Positions 9,541 through 21,910 are shown, counted from the stretch's first letter. The stretch is 64,000 bases of DNA from Catonia carolina (GCA_035578175.1 JAQMRL010000015.1:19243172-19307171), one strand, 5' to 3'. Notes: a model not told the origin generated them from the letters alone. Numbers and translations: made by a program.

Positions 9541-11548
9541 AACTATAAATGAATTAAGATTAATCCACGAAAAACATTTTTCTGGTGAAAATATAAAATA
9601 GAAAGTAGGCCTACACATTATAGAGTTACAAAAATTTACAAATAGATATGTTTAAATAATCTTTCTAATAACTATACCTTCTAATTTTATTTTCTATTAG
9701 AAAAGTAGATATCAAAAGTAAATTTTGTTAGATTACTTATTATTTTGCATTATATCGGAGAAAATGTATACTGTAGGTTTCAAATTGAATAGTTACTATA
9801 ATTATTATTGTTGTATTAGATAAAAATTAAATTAATATTATTTATTTTACATTCAAAATTTGAACATACGAGATATTTATATTTGTACATATATAATTTA
9901 TATATATATAATTTATATTTGAACATAAATTTGAACAACTCGTACGTTCTATAACTACTATTTGTGTTAGATGAACTTGTAATTTTTTCCGAATTCTAAC
10001 GATAACTAATTTATTAAAACAACGTTACCTACTCCGTGCCGTATAGTTCTGCATCACTCGGTACCTGAATATCAGAAAAAGCCCACCCACATACAGTTTT
10101 TATTTATGTAAAAAATAAATCAATTTATCTACATTAAGTACAACGCTATAAATAAAAATTTTAAAATAATCATACATTAAAAAGGCGGGAGGGAATTTTT
10201 AAATATTTAGTTTTAAACATTTGTTCATCTTTTAAAAAGATAAACTTAATGTTTACCTGTTTTTACACACTTGTTTCAATGTTTAGCGTATCTAATAATT
10301 CACCTTTACTTTCTATATGGAATCAGGAAAATGCTTGTACATTACGACTGTATATGTTGTGTTTATATATATATATATATATATACATATATGTATGCGG
10401 TTTTGATAAGAGCTTTCTTTTAGAAAATTATTAGTCAATTACTTTCTCGTAACTCTATCTACTGTATAAGTGAGAAAGTATTGACATTGAGAAAAGTTTT
10501 CTATTAAACAATACTTCAAAAATTATTTTAAAATTTCATAATTCCATAAAACGTTTCGGAGTCAAAAATACTACAGTGATCAGATAAAAAAACTAACATT
10601 TCACATATCAGAGTGCGTGACGTGATACTTCACAGATTAAAAAAGAAATTATTCCAAATTTTACCTGTTGAAACCAAGTAGAACTATAAGAAACCTTAGT
10701 AAAAACAAGATATTTAAATATATTTTTTTTAATTAAATTAGCGGTTTTGATCAAAGTTTTCCAGTGAGTTTTCTTGATCTTAAAAATGTGAAATGAAATT
10801 AGTAAAAGCAATATTAATAATAAATTGTTTTATTAACAAAATATACTACATAAAATTAAAATTATGAACAATTAAACCAAAAAACCTTCCGATGTTGTTT
10901 ATTTTTTTATTCTTCTTATAACACTTCGAAGCATAATTCCTTACCGCCGTTCGGTTAAGTCTTTTTGAATATAATTAATTGTACTGATTATTTTTTTTGT
11001 AAATAGTTTCTTCTGTTGTCATACTCATAAAATTTGTTTAACTACAATTATTTAACCAACCTTCCGATATTTTTAACACCAAACGTATGAAATTAAAAAT
11101 TAAGTGCAAGCTTTCTGACATTTACATAATTTACGCAGGACTAAAAATTGGACTCTAACAACAAAATCTATACAAATCATTCTCAGATTCTCTCAGGTTA
11201 AATCATAATTATAGTCGGTATCTATACTCGTTAGCTTCCCTCATGTATTTTTCCGGAGTAAACCAGTTCCTTTAATTCGAATATCAGTAGTTTTCTTTTC
11301 ATTTAATATTATTATTTTTCTGAAATATCTTTTCCTAAATTCTGACAACATTGAATACTTATACATAAAATGAATGACATCCACATCTTCCTTAGCAGTG
11401 TACAGAAAAAGAAAGCAATACATACATTATTTTATTGATAATACTCTTCTGAGGCTAGTAATTAGGTATCCGGTGTTCAGGATTGCGCGGGAAAATAGAT
11501 CAAATATAAATTAAACACGATGCACAACATTTTACAAATGATAGCTCC
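9541..11548. other. 2-kb A+T-rich spacer with (AT)n
   Basis: I see no gene. An (AT)n microsatellite lies at 10364-10395. Short frames on both strands lack domain features. ACCTTCCGAT occurs at about 10888 and 11060 but extends no further. Confidence 0.45.
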
Positions 11549-11851
11549 ACTCATAACAGGCAGATGGAGTGTTAAATTATTTGCACTCGATCTGCTAGTT
11601 CCAGGGTTACAAAAATAGTTCTGTTTCTTATCATATGGACAGCCAATTTATATGAATGAGGTAATTAAAAACAGAAGAGGTAGAGGTGTAAATGACACCT
11701 GTCACAGTTATCTCCTCTGAAAAACGTGAATTTAATTATACAACAGACCCTGTGGACAATTTTCAGAGTGAAAAATATGTGCTTTTCAGAGGGCCTGGCA
11801 TGCATATAAGCATACTTTTCAACTCAGTGAGGGATCCAATGGTAAACCATT
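11549..11851 (+). mobile_element. Family C SINE, 3'-incomplete
   Basis: It begins with CATAACAGGCAGATGGAGTG and stops within the GAGG..CCAATGGTAAACCA segment. The final CCTCTAGAGGTTCAAACC part is missing. Confidence 0.85.
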
Positions 11852-12104
11852 ACCATTGCAGTGACCATTCGTCACTACGTCACGAAGGCGGTCAAAATTT
11901 CTTTATTTTCTGTGTTATTTGGGAATTGGTTATAAATACTGATAGTCTATAGAATATATGAACGTAGAGAGCTTAATTAACAAAAAACAATTGATCGAAA
12001 TTAGTCCAATGGGAGCTGAGACCGAATTGGCAAAGAAATTTTTTTTCTTTTAAATATCATGTAAACAATTGTCTTCTGCAGCGCCTTCAGGCCTCCTGGC
12101 ATCA

Positions 12105-12503
12105 GTCCATAAAATAACCGGCAGATAGAGTTTTCAAGTATTTACACTCAATCTGCTAGTTCCAGGGCTGCAAAAAAATAGTTCAGTTTTTTATCACATG
12201 GTCAACCAATTATATGACTGAGGCATTTAAGAACAAAAGAGGTACAGGTGTAAATGACACTTGTCACAGTTATCTCCTCTGAGAGTAATATATTTCATCG
12301 TACAGCAAGACCCAGTGGTAAATGAAGTAAAGGTGTCATTTGCAAGGTGGAAATTAGATGCTTTCCAGAAGGCCTGGCACGCTGATAAGCATACTTTTTC
12401 ACTCAGTGATGAAGACAATTATAAACCACTTCACTCCTCGTTTCACTTAGTGAAGCCCCTAGAGGTTCAAACCACCCTTTCGGCTGATAACATAACCAAC
12501 AAT
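12105..12503 (+). mobile_element. Family C SINE, near full length
   Basis: It is diverged at the 5' end (CATAAAATAACCGGCAGATAG) and carries the complete 3' part ending GGCTGATAACATAACCAACA. The 63- and 86-codon frames here are shadows of the repeat. Confidence 0.87.
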
Positions 12504-13583
12504 ATCTTCACCCAAACCTGAAAAGAAGGGATGGATGAAAAGGCAACCTCCTTCTCTAAACAAAAGTCAGAACTCACCTGGAACAAAAATCCCGGATTTC
12601 CCTGTAAAATACAATAACTACTGTATAAACTTGAACATCAATACACATTATATAAACATAATGTAAATAACATTTTTACATAAATTTGACATAGGTACAT
12701 GGTTACAAATCTTATAATAAAACAAAAAATAAATATTAAATGAAAGAAATTTAAGAGAAAGAAATATATTGTGAGAACACCTGAACTTATTTCACATTTC
12801 TGTAGAACTTATGAGAATTTTTTCTATTATTTAACAACCGTCATTTCCTTAACAACAATTGAATTTGTAATAAATTTTACGCAATAGATGAATTCTTTGG
12901 TAGGAAGGTGATATTTTATTTTTCAACATAATAACAACATGAAGAAAAACATAACCGTGAGAAAAAACGATTATTATATAGTAAAACAATAATAATATTA
13001 ATATATAATATAATACCATTTAAATAACAATAAAAATTTCGCATTTTATTATAAAACTGTTTCTCAATTTTTAGCAACAATAATTAATAAAAGTAATAAT
13101 AATAAGTTGATTTATTATTTCTATTTTTAATACAAAAGATAAGAAACAATATTAATAAATAAGTTAGATATTTTAAATTGTTAAATGGTGAAACACAAAG
13201 TGAATGTGTTCTTTTAGAATAAAAACCATGAATATTAAAAATTATGAGAAAATTTAGTAAGTTTGTTAAAATTACATTAAGATTGATGTATTTGTAAGAC
13301 TATTATTTCATTAATCAATAATGGTATATGTTTTTTTAACAAGGTGTTATTCTATTGCAGTCAGTTTTTAAAAATTTAAATATAAATAAAAAAGACTGAA
13401 TTACGAGGTGTGAAGGTGTGTGAATTACATTGTTATCATGTGCCTCAACTGGTAGAGCTCGAAAGTCTAAAATTTCTAAATAATTAAGATATTTGAGTTA
13501 CTGAATGCGATCCATATCTAAATATGATAAGTCCAAAGCGGTTTGAAAACTATTTTCTACATCAAAATTTTGTTCTTGTTTTT
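12504..13583. other. A+T-rich spacer
   Basis: More than 1 kb of A/T-rich sequence with many ATAATAA runs. I see no gene or repeat family. Confidence 0.45.
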
Positions 13584-13789
13584 AACACTTTTAATTGAAA
13601 TTTAGTATCTGCTATAACATTAATACAACAATTTCTAAATGTGAAGCTAATGTTCCAAAACTTTATTTACTTGAAGGAGCGTGCAGTCATCACCACAGTC
13701 CTACAGTTGGCCAAGAACATCTCTTGGCCAGAGGCGCTTCAAACGTCTACGCTGAGCACCCGGTATCGCCCTAGTGTACATGTTTTGTA
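13584..13789 (+). repeat. Repeat K, copy 1
   Basis: About 205 bp match the inverted copy at 56212-56416 at high identity, including GGAGCGTGCAGTCATCACCA and a palindrome TTGGCCAAG..CTTGGCCA. Both copies end at GTACATGTTTT, exactly where LINE sequence begins. The frame KCEANVPKL..LLEGAC..HHHSPTVGQE is open in both copies, but most differences change the amino acid, so coding is doubtful. Confidence 0.65.
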
Positions 13790-14085
13790 TGAGAGGGTTG
13801 TCATGTAATTAAAATTTGTCATGCATCGTCTTGTATAGTTGTTTCGCGACATAAATTACTTATGGGATTTGTAAGTCTTTGTGCAACATTGATTTAGTGA
13901 TATAAAAGGAGCATTGCGTTATCGTTCGTAGAATCTTGTTCTGAATCGCTTGTATACGTTTCGTGTGTGAAGGTTTATCAGATCCCCAAAGTTGAACTCC
14001 ATATGTCCAGATTGGTCTTAAGACTGTCATGTAGATTATGAATTTGTGTGACATGTTTAATTTAGAATGTCTATAATTTTGTTCT
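13790..14085 (-). mobile_element. LINE 3' end, jockey-like
   Basis: The minus-strand frame at 13860-14054, continued upstream by RHSKLN, reads SHKFIIYMTVLRPIWTYGVQ, then QAIQNKILRTI and HKDLQIP before the stop. This matches the same region of the other jockey-like ORFs here but stops earlier. The 3' UTR ends CATGACAACCCTCTCATACA. The same 3' end occurs on the plus strand at about 55180-55222. Confidence 0.8.
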
Positions 14086-14930
14086 GAAGCGGAACAAAAA
14101 ACAGTAACACATGTGCAGTGTATACTTAATGATATTTTAAAAAATATAACAATATTTTATTACTTTACAAAATTGATAAACAAATATTGGAAGTAAAATT
14201 AAGTAAGTTAACAAATTTATAACAGTGATAATAAAATTTAAATAAACAAACATTAATTAATGTATAAATTCCATACCTATTACATAAATAATAAAATACG
14301 CATATTTTTAAAATTATAATAAAAATAAATAAATAAAATTTTATGGTTACAATCCATATAGAGTATAAAAAGAAAACTTTTTAAAATGTAATATTGAACT
14401 AGTACTAATAATGTTCTTATATGTATACGTAATGTAATAAAAATAAATAAATACAAATAAAAATAACATATGTAAGTTAATAATTACACAACACGTTTGG
14501 CAAGTTGTTTAATTACAGTAGTTGGGTTCATCATCATCTATGTTAAATCTTCTCCAGGATTTTACACGTGAATATCATCACCAAATATTAAAATCTAGAT
14601 GTTACTCGACTACTAGGTATATCAATACATCTATTCTACTTTCTAGTCAGTCCGGGTACTTGAAACTGGCTTCAAATATACTTGTATAAGCTACTACGAG
14701 TATATCCATTACTTGAAATTTTGCTTTCTTTATTTTCCCTTTCTAAACAATGCAACTATGACGGATTATGCTGAATTTATTTACGAGTAGTACCTGTATA
14801 CACCTTTAATGTTTAAAGAATTTCTACTGGAAAAATCAGGAGGTATTTCTTTTTATTTGGTCATTAACGAATATATAGGTTGAACTTAAACGATAAGATA
14901 AAAATCTAGAAAGTGTTTTTTTAGCTAAAA
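14086..14930. other. A+T-rich spacer
   Basis: Poly-A/T-rich and without coding signal. I recognise no repeat. Confidence 0.45.
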
Positions 14931-15290
14931 AAAATCTGGTGTGAAAAACTCATACAACTTTATTTTGCCAATGCAAATAATTAACAATATAACCTAACAT
15001 TAGTAATGAAACATTAGAAATAAACAATAAACTAACCTCAATACACATAACCTTATTTTACCGTGAGTGAAAGACGCAAAATGAAAATCAACCTCAGTTT
15101 GGCTTAAAAAATACGGAAAATCATTCTTTCACGCTTAACTAGGCTCTTCAGAGAAAAATGCTGTAATTAAAAGTTGTAGATCTTTCAATTTACTATAAAA
15201 TATGATTAGATACACTTTTGTTGCAAAATGCATACAAAGGCTGAAATTGTTTTAAAAAATCGATGTTTTTTAGACTAACATTTTTTTTAA
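14931..15290 (-). mobile_element. Family M (Helitron2-like) fragment
   Basis: It carries the hairpin-bearing terminus (AAAAATCTGGTGTGAAAAAC) followed by diverged inner sequence to about 15290. The other end is missing. Confidence 0.8.
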
Positions 15291-15618
15291 ATTAACATTA
15301 ATTTAAGACTCAATTTGGTAGAAAAATAAGCGGTTCAAAACACAATAAATTTTTTGGACTTATATAATTATAAAATCATATAATTATATAATTTTTTTAT
15401 CGTGTCATTCAATTTTTTATTTTCATGTTCTCTCAATTTTCATTGAACCTAATTAATTTTTAATTTTGTTTTTATTAAACCTTATAGTATTATATTTGTG
15501 TCTGAATGTATTTTGAGTCTTTTTTGTAAATAATTTTACATATGTACTTATGTAACGTGGTCGCTAATAATCCGGTAGTCGATGCGACCTTAAATAAATA
15601 CATAGCCTACACATAAAT

Positions 15619-16039
15619 AAATACATACATGTTGTTTAGGTCATCAGCCGAAAGGTTGGTTTGAACCTGTAGAGGTTTTACTAAGTAAACGAGGAGTGAG
15701 GTGGTTTACCATTGCCTTCCTCACTGAGTGGAAAAGTACGCTTATCAGCATGCCGGGCCCTCTGAAAAGCACATATTTTCCACTCTGCATATGACACCTT
15801 CACTTCATTCACCACAGGGTCTGGCTGTATAATGAAATTCATTACTTTCAGAGGAGATAACTCTGATTAGTGTCTTTTACACCTCTACCTCTTCTGTTCT
15901 TAAATGATTCAGTCATTTAATTGGCTGACCATGTGATAAGAAACAGAACTATTTACTCGTATTTTAGCCCTGAAACAAACAGATTAAATGTAAATAACTT
16001 GACACTCCACCTGTCTGTAATGGGCAGAAATACATACAT
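15619..16039 (-). mobile_element. Family C SINE, full length with 12-bp TSD
   Basis: This inverted copy spans 15631-16027. AAATACATACAT repeats exactly at 15619-15630 and 16028-16039. It is a good reference copy: the 5' end reads TGCCCATTACAGACAGGTGG on the minus strand and the 3' end is CCTAAACAAC. Confidence 0.93.
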
Positions 16040-16734
16040 AATAAACTAAAATAAATACATATAACCCGGATTTTCGTTAATGCGGATCGGCCCCAACCTT
16101 AGTTGATCCAGAATAATGAGATTCTTCTGTACTACTGTTTATTTAAATAAAAAATAAATATGTAACATTTAAATCTACCTTTCTACCGTTATGAATAATT
16201 TTACATATTTTCAATAAAATTTGTATATAACAGGTAGCTACACTTTTTTACAATAAAAATTAAAGGTAATATGCAATATATACGTACATATACTGACGAA
16301 CACGTAAATCGGCAACCCAAATTATAAAATTTAACCGCAGTTTTGCGGTTTAATGTATCAAAATTGCCACTTTCTATAAACCATAAACATAAACACATAT
16401 TATGCACATTATTTTTTATGTCTTTATTACATATAATAACAAAATTGAGTTGAAAAGTAAACTGCATTACAAAAAAAAATAATAAATAAAATACAAAACG
16501 GATGGAATGTACGGTGAGTCAGAAGAAAGTGCACAGTAATCTTTAATCCGAATCTGTTTATGTTATTCTTGAACGTGTAAATATTATGGATGTTTTAAAA
16601 TTAATTTTGCTTTTATATGCAGCATTTTAATACTTTCTTGCCATATTATAATATTACAAATGCATTGTGTTCGATGCAAGATTCAATTTAATATTTTGAA
16701 TTATTTCTTAACTGATTTATCTATTAACCGATTC
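16040..16734. other. A+T-rich spacer
   Basis: The 88-codon minus frame at 16201-16467 has no recognisable domain. I do not call a gene. Confidence 0.35.
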
Positions 16735-16800
16735 TTTTTTTATTTGCATCCAGGAGACTCTCAAGGGAGTGTATAGGACATAATAAGAGTATAGGAATGT
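16735..16800 (-). mobile_element. CR1-like LINE 3' terminus fragment
   Basis: On the minus strand, ATGTCCTATACACTCCC then GAGAGTCTCCTGGATGCAAA and an A-rich run match the 3' end of the CR1-like LINE at 55222-56211 (CATGTCCTATACTTCTCCTG, GTCTCCAGG, A tail). Confidence 0.5.
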
Positions 16801-17041
16801 CAAGTCAAACCCGCTTTTCAAAGAGGGTTTCTTTAACAAACTAATAACTAACTTTTTAAATATTCAGATAATTAATGAACCGGAAACCTCGGAATTTTAG
16901 TCATTTAATAAGCAACCGAGCTATTGAGGTGACCAGTTGTATACAAGTAATATTACAAACAGTATGTACTAGAGACAGCCTAACAATTTGATGAACAGGA
17001 ACTGACTTCAATGTTTAATTACTTGCTCTATATGAATTATT

Positions 17042-17282
17042 CTGCACATAACAGACAGATGGAGTGTTAAATTATTTGCATTCAGTCTATTAGTTCCAGG
17101 GTTTTTAAAAATAGTTGTGTTTCTTATCAAATGGTCAGACAATTAAATGACTGAATCATTTAAGAACAGAAGAGGTAGAGATGCAAAAGTTACTTGCCAG
17201 AGTTATCTCCCCTGAGAGTAATGAATTCCATTTTACAGCCAGACCCTGTGCTGAATAAAGTGAAAGTGTCATTTTCAGGTGA
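17042..17282 (+). mobile_element. Family C SINE, 3'-incomplete
   Basis: This is the 5' half of C, from GCACATAACAGACAGATGG to GTCATTTTCAGG, joined abruptly to unrelated sequence. Confidence 0.85.
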
Positions 17283-17769
17283 ACCGGTAGGAAAGATCTA
17301 ATGCTTTGACGTGTATAAGAGTTTGATCTTCAACATTATAGTCGAGAAAATTCATAGCTAAAAATATATTTTATTTATTGTGTATCTAAATATTAAGAAG
17401 GTCAGTGTTTTATGATCTCCTTAGTTGTCGGGGAGAATTATCCGGAAGTCTTATCTGTACACATTTGGAGAACGAAGATTTTAAGTCTGTGGCTTAAAAT
17501 CTAGTCTTACTTTCAGTGAAAATGCCTTAGACTGATCAATGCAGTCCTGTGGTATGTAACCAATGAAATATTGCAAAACGATCTAAATCCTGCCCTTCAT
17601 AAAAAAAAATTAAACAACATAGCGAAAAACATTTAAAAAAGTTAAAATTCATTTCACAATTAACCCCCTGTCGACAGCAAAGGTACTCACAGACTGAAAC
17701 GTTTTAAAACATTGGATTTACCTTTACGGTTTTATTAATCAATTAACTCATTTAATTTTTTTTCTGCTT

Positions 17770-18270
17770 CTACGTGATTTTTTTCATCGTGATTTTATAA
17801 TCACCATCATGGTGATCATCATCTTCAGCTTCAACTACTTCATGTTTCAAGATATCAATGCACAGTTCAGAGTCAAGTTTAGTATATTATTTTTTGTTCA
17901 CAGTTTTGTCTTTTTTTATGAAACACCTTACTGAATGTGTTTTTCATTTTCTTTCTAAGAACGTTATTATTCAGAATTTCACCATCTTTGCTTAAAGTTT
18001 TCTTTTCCTTGTTTGATCCCACTGAACCACTTTAGTCGACTGTTTGAAAGTTCTTCCTTCGCTTCCATTAGGTTCATTTCCTCTGCCAATGCTTCTTTAT
18101 ATTTCCTGATCTCGCTTTCCGCAAAACTCTAATCACTTTGTGTGGAAAAATGTAAAATGTTTTTAAGCTTAATTTTATTGAATTTTGGCGTGACTTTCAT
18201 GTGGGTTCCGGATGCTCCGATTCATCCACTTTTTTTTTGAGTGTTACCCTGTCGAACCCGAACGACATCT
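17770..18270 (-). pseudogene. Decayed coding sequence of an unidentified charged protein
   Basis: Several adjoining minus-strand frames read as one disabled protein. MSFGFDRVTLKKKVDESEHP starts at 18268. After a frameshift comes KVTPKFNKIKLKNILHF, and an in-frame TAG follows. Then come SFAESEIRKYKEALAEEMNL, SRLKWFSGIKQGKENF, a second frameshift, LSKDGEILNNNVLRKKMKN and a stop. The last part is KLDSELCIDILKHEVVEAED, DDHHDG and KITMKKIT before the TAG at 17772-17770. The composition is lysine/glutamate-rich with an acidic tail, as in nucleolar or chromatin proteins, but I do not recognise the family. There is no sign of introns. It could be a processed pseudogene or a transposon ORF. Confidence 0.42.
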
Positions 18271-18979
18271 TTCCTGATCTATTCTTAGATCAGGCGGTAG
18301 AATTTTTCCTGCAGAAAACCTTCCATCTTTCGACTGTCAGAGTAGTCATACTCTGACTATTAATAATTAAAAAAACAACTTATAGCAAAAAATGCGCTTT
18401 GTTAAACAAAATGTCTGGCTAATGTTTCGTGAAATTTCTGATAGAAATGTTTTATATTTAGTATGAATGTTATATTTAGGTTGATGTGATGCAACAATTC
18501 AGAAACGTATTATGTTGAATTTTTTTATAAGGATTAATAAACGTAATGAATACAATAAAACTTTCAGGACCTTATAAATTTAGGAACATTTTGTTAGTTT
18601 TGAAATTAATTTCGCCCATATTTAGTTAGAAAGGTTACAAAGTTATTTATAGAAGCAATAAAAAATAAGCACATAAAAGTTATATAAGTTAAATTTCATA
18701 ACAAAAGACAGATTATTTTTACAGAAAGCTGGCTGGCTACTTCATTAAAAGCCGTTAAGTTAGTAATGAAGAACCGCGTTCTTATTGGATTTCAAAACTA
18801 GTCTACTATGACAAAGCGTTATGAAATTTTGTATAATTTTTCTGCTTTACAGAAAAAACAAATAACAAAATAATGAATTTTTGCAATATAACAAAAATTT
18901 TAGATTGTAATAGGTTCATCAAAATTAAAGTTAAATAATTGAAAATTGATAATCACTTAGTAAAAATTGTAAATTTCTT
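18271..18979. other. A+T-rich spacer
   Basis: I see no gene or recurrent family. A small inverted repeat CAGAGTAGTCATACTCTG lies near 18338-18355, at the left edge of the spacer. Confidence 0.4.
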
Positions 18980-19373
18980 TCCCCATGACAGACATTTGGA
19001 ATGTTAAATTATTTCCACTGAATCTGTTAGTTCTAGAGCTACAAAAAAAATTGTTATGTTTCTTATCACGTGATCAGCCAATTATATGACTGAAGCATTT
19101 AAGAACAGAAGAGGTAGAAGAGTAAAAGACATTAGTCAGAGTTATCTCCTCTGAGAGAACGAATTTCATTATACAACCAGACCCTGTAGTGAATGAAGTG
19201 AAAGTGCCATTTGCAGGGTGGAAAGTAGATGCTTTTCAGAGGGCCTGGTGTGCTGATAAGTATAATTTTCCACTCAGTGAGGAAGGCAATAGTAAACCAA
19301 TTCACTCGTTATTTTTCTTAATATAAATTCTCTAGAGGTTCAGACCAACCGTTCAACTGATTATCTAAACAAT
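18980..19373 (+). mobile_element. Family C SINE, full length
   Basis: A diverged full-length copy runs from CCCCATGACAGACATTTGGA to CTCTAGAGGTTCAGACCAAC and ATCTAAACAATAAAAT. Confidence 0.87.
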
Positions 19374-19439
19374 AAAATAATAAACTACTAGATTAACGTA
19401 GAGCGAATCACTTTTATTTTACATTCTGTAAAAGAAGTC

Positions 19440-19851
19440 GGACATTGAAGAGACAACACATAAAGAAGATAGAAGCGTTCGAAATGTGGTGTTACAGGAG
19501 AATGTTGAAAATTCAGTGGGTCCAAAAGGTTACCAATGTTGAGGTGCTACGACGTTTAAATAAGGAGTTGGAAGTTATGAAGAGTATAAAAACAAGAAAA
19601 CTAGAATATTTGGGTCACATAACCAGAGGAGAAAAATATGAGTTGCTGAGAATTATTATGCAGGGAAGGATCCGAGGAAGAAGAGGCGTAGGAAGAAGAC
19701 GCATCTCCTGGCTGAGGAATCTTGGAGAGTGGTTCAACTGTAGTTCATTGCAACTATTTAGAGCAGCAGCCAGCAAAGTGACCATAGCCATTATGATATC
19801 CAACCTCCGATAGGAGATGGAACTTTAAGAAGAAGAAGAAAAGAAGTCGAA
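19440..19851 (+). mobile_element. RTE-like LINE 3' end with AAG-rich tail
   Basis: The 122-codon frame at 19445-19813 matches the carboxy end of the insect endonuclease-reverse transcriptase family. It reads KKIEAFEMWCYRRMLKIQWV, NVEVLRRLNKE, KTRKLEYLGHITRGEKYELL and RGRRGVGRRRISWLRNLGEW to the stop. It follows the reverse transcriptase domain in complete elements and is basic (nucleic-acid binding). The frame is uninterrupted but severely 5'-truncated. The 3' UTR is very short and runs into AAGAAGAAGAAAAGAAG. Related 3' ends with the same tail lie at 21595, 38640 and 41137. The exact clade is uncertain. Confidence 0.85.
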
Positions 19852-19907
19852 CTACAAACCGAAATTATTGAACTATTGGGGGACTGAGCTTTTAAAAACT
19901 ATAGATT

Positions 19908-20280
19908 AAGTTTAACTGAACAACCCACCGGGTTGGTCTAGAGGTAAAGTCGTCGCCAAAATCAGCTGTTTAACAGCTGATTTTCGGAGACGAAGATTCC
20001 TGGTTGAACTGGGAAAGGTTCCTGGTTCAAATCCTAGTAAAGGTACTTTTATACGGATCTGAATACTAGACAGTGGTTACCGGTGTACTTTGATGGTTGG
20101 GGTTTAATTAACCATACTCTCTCAGGAATGGTTGGCCTGGGTCTGTACAAGACTACACCTTATTTACACGTTATACACATCATCCTCATCTCATTGGGTC
20201 ATGGGGTTGCTTATTGTTCTAAATTGAACAGATTGCAACGTACACAAATTAGGAATTAAAAAAAAAGAAGTTTAACTGAA
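19908..20280 (+). mobile_element. SINE-B, full length with 13-bp TSD
   Basis: The element spans 19921-20267. The head CCACCGGGTTGGTCTAGAGG gives an A-box-like sequence. A palindrome ATCAGCTGTTTAACAGCTGAT is followed by a partially duplicated B-box region (ATTCCTGGTTGAACTG, then GTTCCTGGTTCAAATCCTAG), and the body ends with an A-rich tail. AAGTTTAACTGAA is repeated exactly at 19908-19920 and 20268-20280. Confidence 0.93.
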
Positions 20281-20989
20281 AAATATTAATCTGTTTTTAC
20301 CAAATCATTTATTAATTAAACTGATAAAAGCGGACGAGTTATCAAATCGTTTCTTTATATATGCGGATATGATTGGACAAAATTATTCCACCACACAATA
20401 AAAACTGTTACTATACATTTTATTCATTTTTTTACCCATGAAGGTTAACTCCTGCTAGTGAAATTTTATTTAGTTAAGTATACATTTTTTACTTACAGCA
20501 TAAAAAAATTGAGTGACAAAAATTATAAATGTATAATTTCATAGAGATCAAGTGTGCACTGCAGGATATAAAAATAAACATACTATATAAAAAGACCAAC
20601 GAAATTTTCTTTATTTTTTGCAACAGTGTAAATATTTATATGTGTAAAAAGATTGCTCAAGGGTTGCACGTATTGCAAACTGTAACTAATTGAGAATTTA
20701 CTTTTTACTACAAGATTTATAAAGTAAAATATCTGCATTGAATGTCAAGAGGTTGAAATAAAGTTGCAAGTCATTTGTGTTTGTTTTTATTTGACATTAA
20801 TAACAAACTGTTTGCTATTATAAGAACCAATATGGAGTGAACATTAACAATTATTCTTGAATTTATTTTATAAAATATATCAGGAGTAGGTCTGTGTGAA
20901 AATTATTTTTTTAGCAAATATTATAACTTAAATGTCATACAAACAGTCTTCTTGATTTTGTTTAGAAGCATCTGTACAGTAAATTAATA
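20281..20989. other. A+T-rich spacer
   Basis: I see no coding or repeat feature. Confidence 0.45.
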
Positions 20990-21063
20990 TGTTGTTTACT
21001 TCATCAGCCGAAAGGCTGGTTTGAATCTCTAGAGGCTTTACTAAGTAAAACGAAGTGTGAGGT

Positions 21064-21109
<46 letters not shown>

Positions 21110-21541
21110 GTCCGACTGTTCTGCAATTACTGCTAATGCAGACGGTGAATGATGAAATGATTTTTGTAACGTATGAAAAAATGCCGTGCCTGAATGGGAT
21201 TCGAACCCAAGACCGCACGATGAGAGGCGAGCACGTTACCAACTTCGCCAATGCAGCCGGCATTGGTGAGGTGGTTTATCTTATCTTTCTCATTGAGTGA
21301 AAAAGTATGCTTATCAGCATGCCAGGCCCTCTGAAAATCATTTTCTTTCCACCTTGCAAATGACAACTTCATTTCATTCACCACAGGGTCTGGCTGTATA
21401 ATGAAATTCATTTCTCACAGAGAAGATAACTGTAACTAGTGTATTTTACACCTCTACCTCTTCTATTCTTAAATGCTTAAGTCATATAATTGGCTGACCA
21501 TGTAATAAGAAACAGAACTATTTTATGTATCCCTGGAACTA
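20990..21541 (-). mobile_element. Family C SINE interrupted by SINE-A
   Basis: The 3' part (20990-21065) and the remaining part (21267-21541) belong to one inverted C copy. It lacks its own extreme 5' end and stops at ATCCCTGGAACTAC. SINE-A sits between the halves. Confidence 0.88.
21058..21274 (-). mobile_element. SINE-A inserted in family C, 41-bp T tract
   Basis: The body spans 21066-21266, inverted, with an uninterrupted poly-T of about 41 bp (poly-A tail) at 21066-21106. TGAGGTGG repeats at 21058-21065 and 21267-21274. GGGATTCGAACCCA is the B box read on the opposite strand. The long pure tail suggests a young insertion. Confidence 0.92.
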
Positions 21542-21594
21542 CATAATTATGTAGTTTTTTATTATGAAAACCAATATGAAATGAACATTAACAA

Positions 21595-21910
21595 TCTTCT
21601 TCTTTTTCTGCCTTTGAAGGATTAGGCATCTCTGCATGTTCCGATCCTTTCAAATCTGCCCATCTCTTTCTCGGGCGTCCTCGTTCTCTCCTGCCCTCCG
21701 GCTTATAGCCCAGTGTCTGCTTAGGTATACTATTCTCCCTCATTCTGTTCACATGCTCTAACCACGCATTCTTTTCTGAGACACCCTTTCGTAGATTGAG
21801 AAGATGTTGAGTTCTTTTCTTATCTCGGTATTCCTGTAACGATCTTCTCTACTACACCCATATGTATGTCGAAGAAATTTCATTTCAGATTCTTGACATC
21901 TACTCTCCTC
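21595..21910 (-). mobile_element. RTE-like LINE 3' end, pseudogene
   Basis: The minus-strand translation, with a few stops and shifts, gives MKFLRHTYGCSR, RDRYRNTEIRKEL, GRRERGRPRKRWAD and a short tail of AGAAAAAGAAGAAG. The GRPRKRW box near the carboxy end is typical of RTE-like and jockey-like ORF2 ends. The copy is truncated and non-functional. Confidence 0.7.

Noticed and set aside
11692..11952. 86-codon frames at several family C copies (for example 12261, 21133, 35605, 51699)
   Set aside because: They are parallel translations of the SINE, shifting frame from copy to copy without protein conservation.
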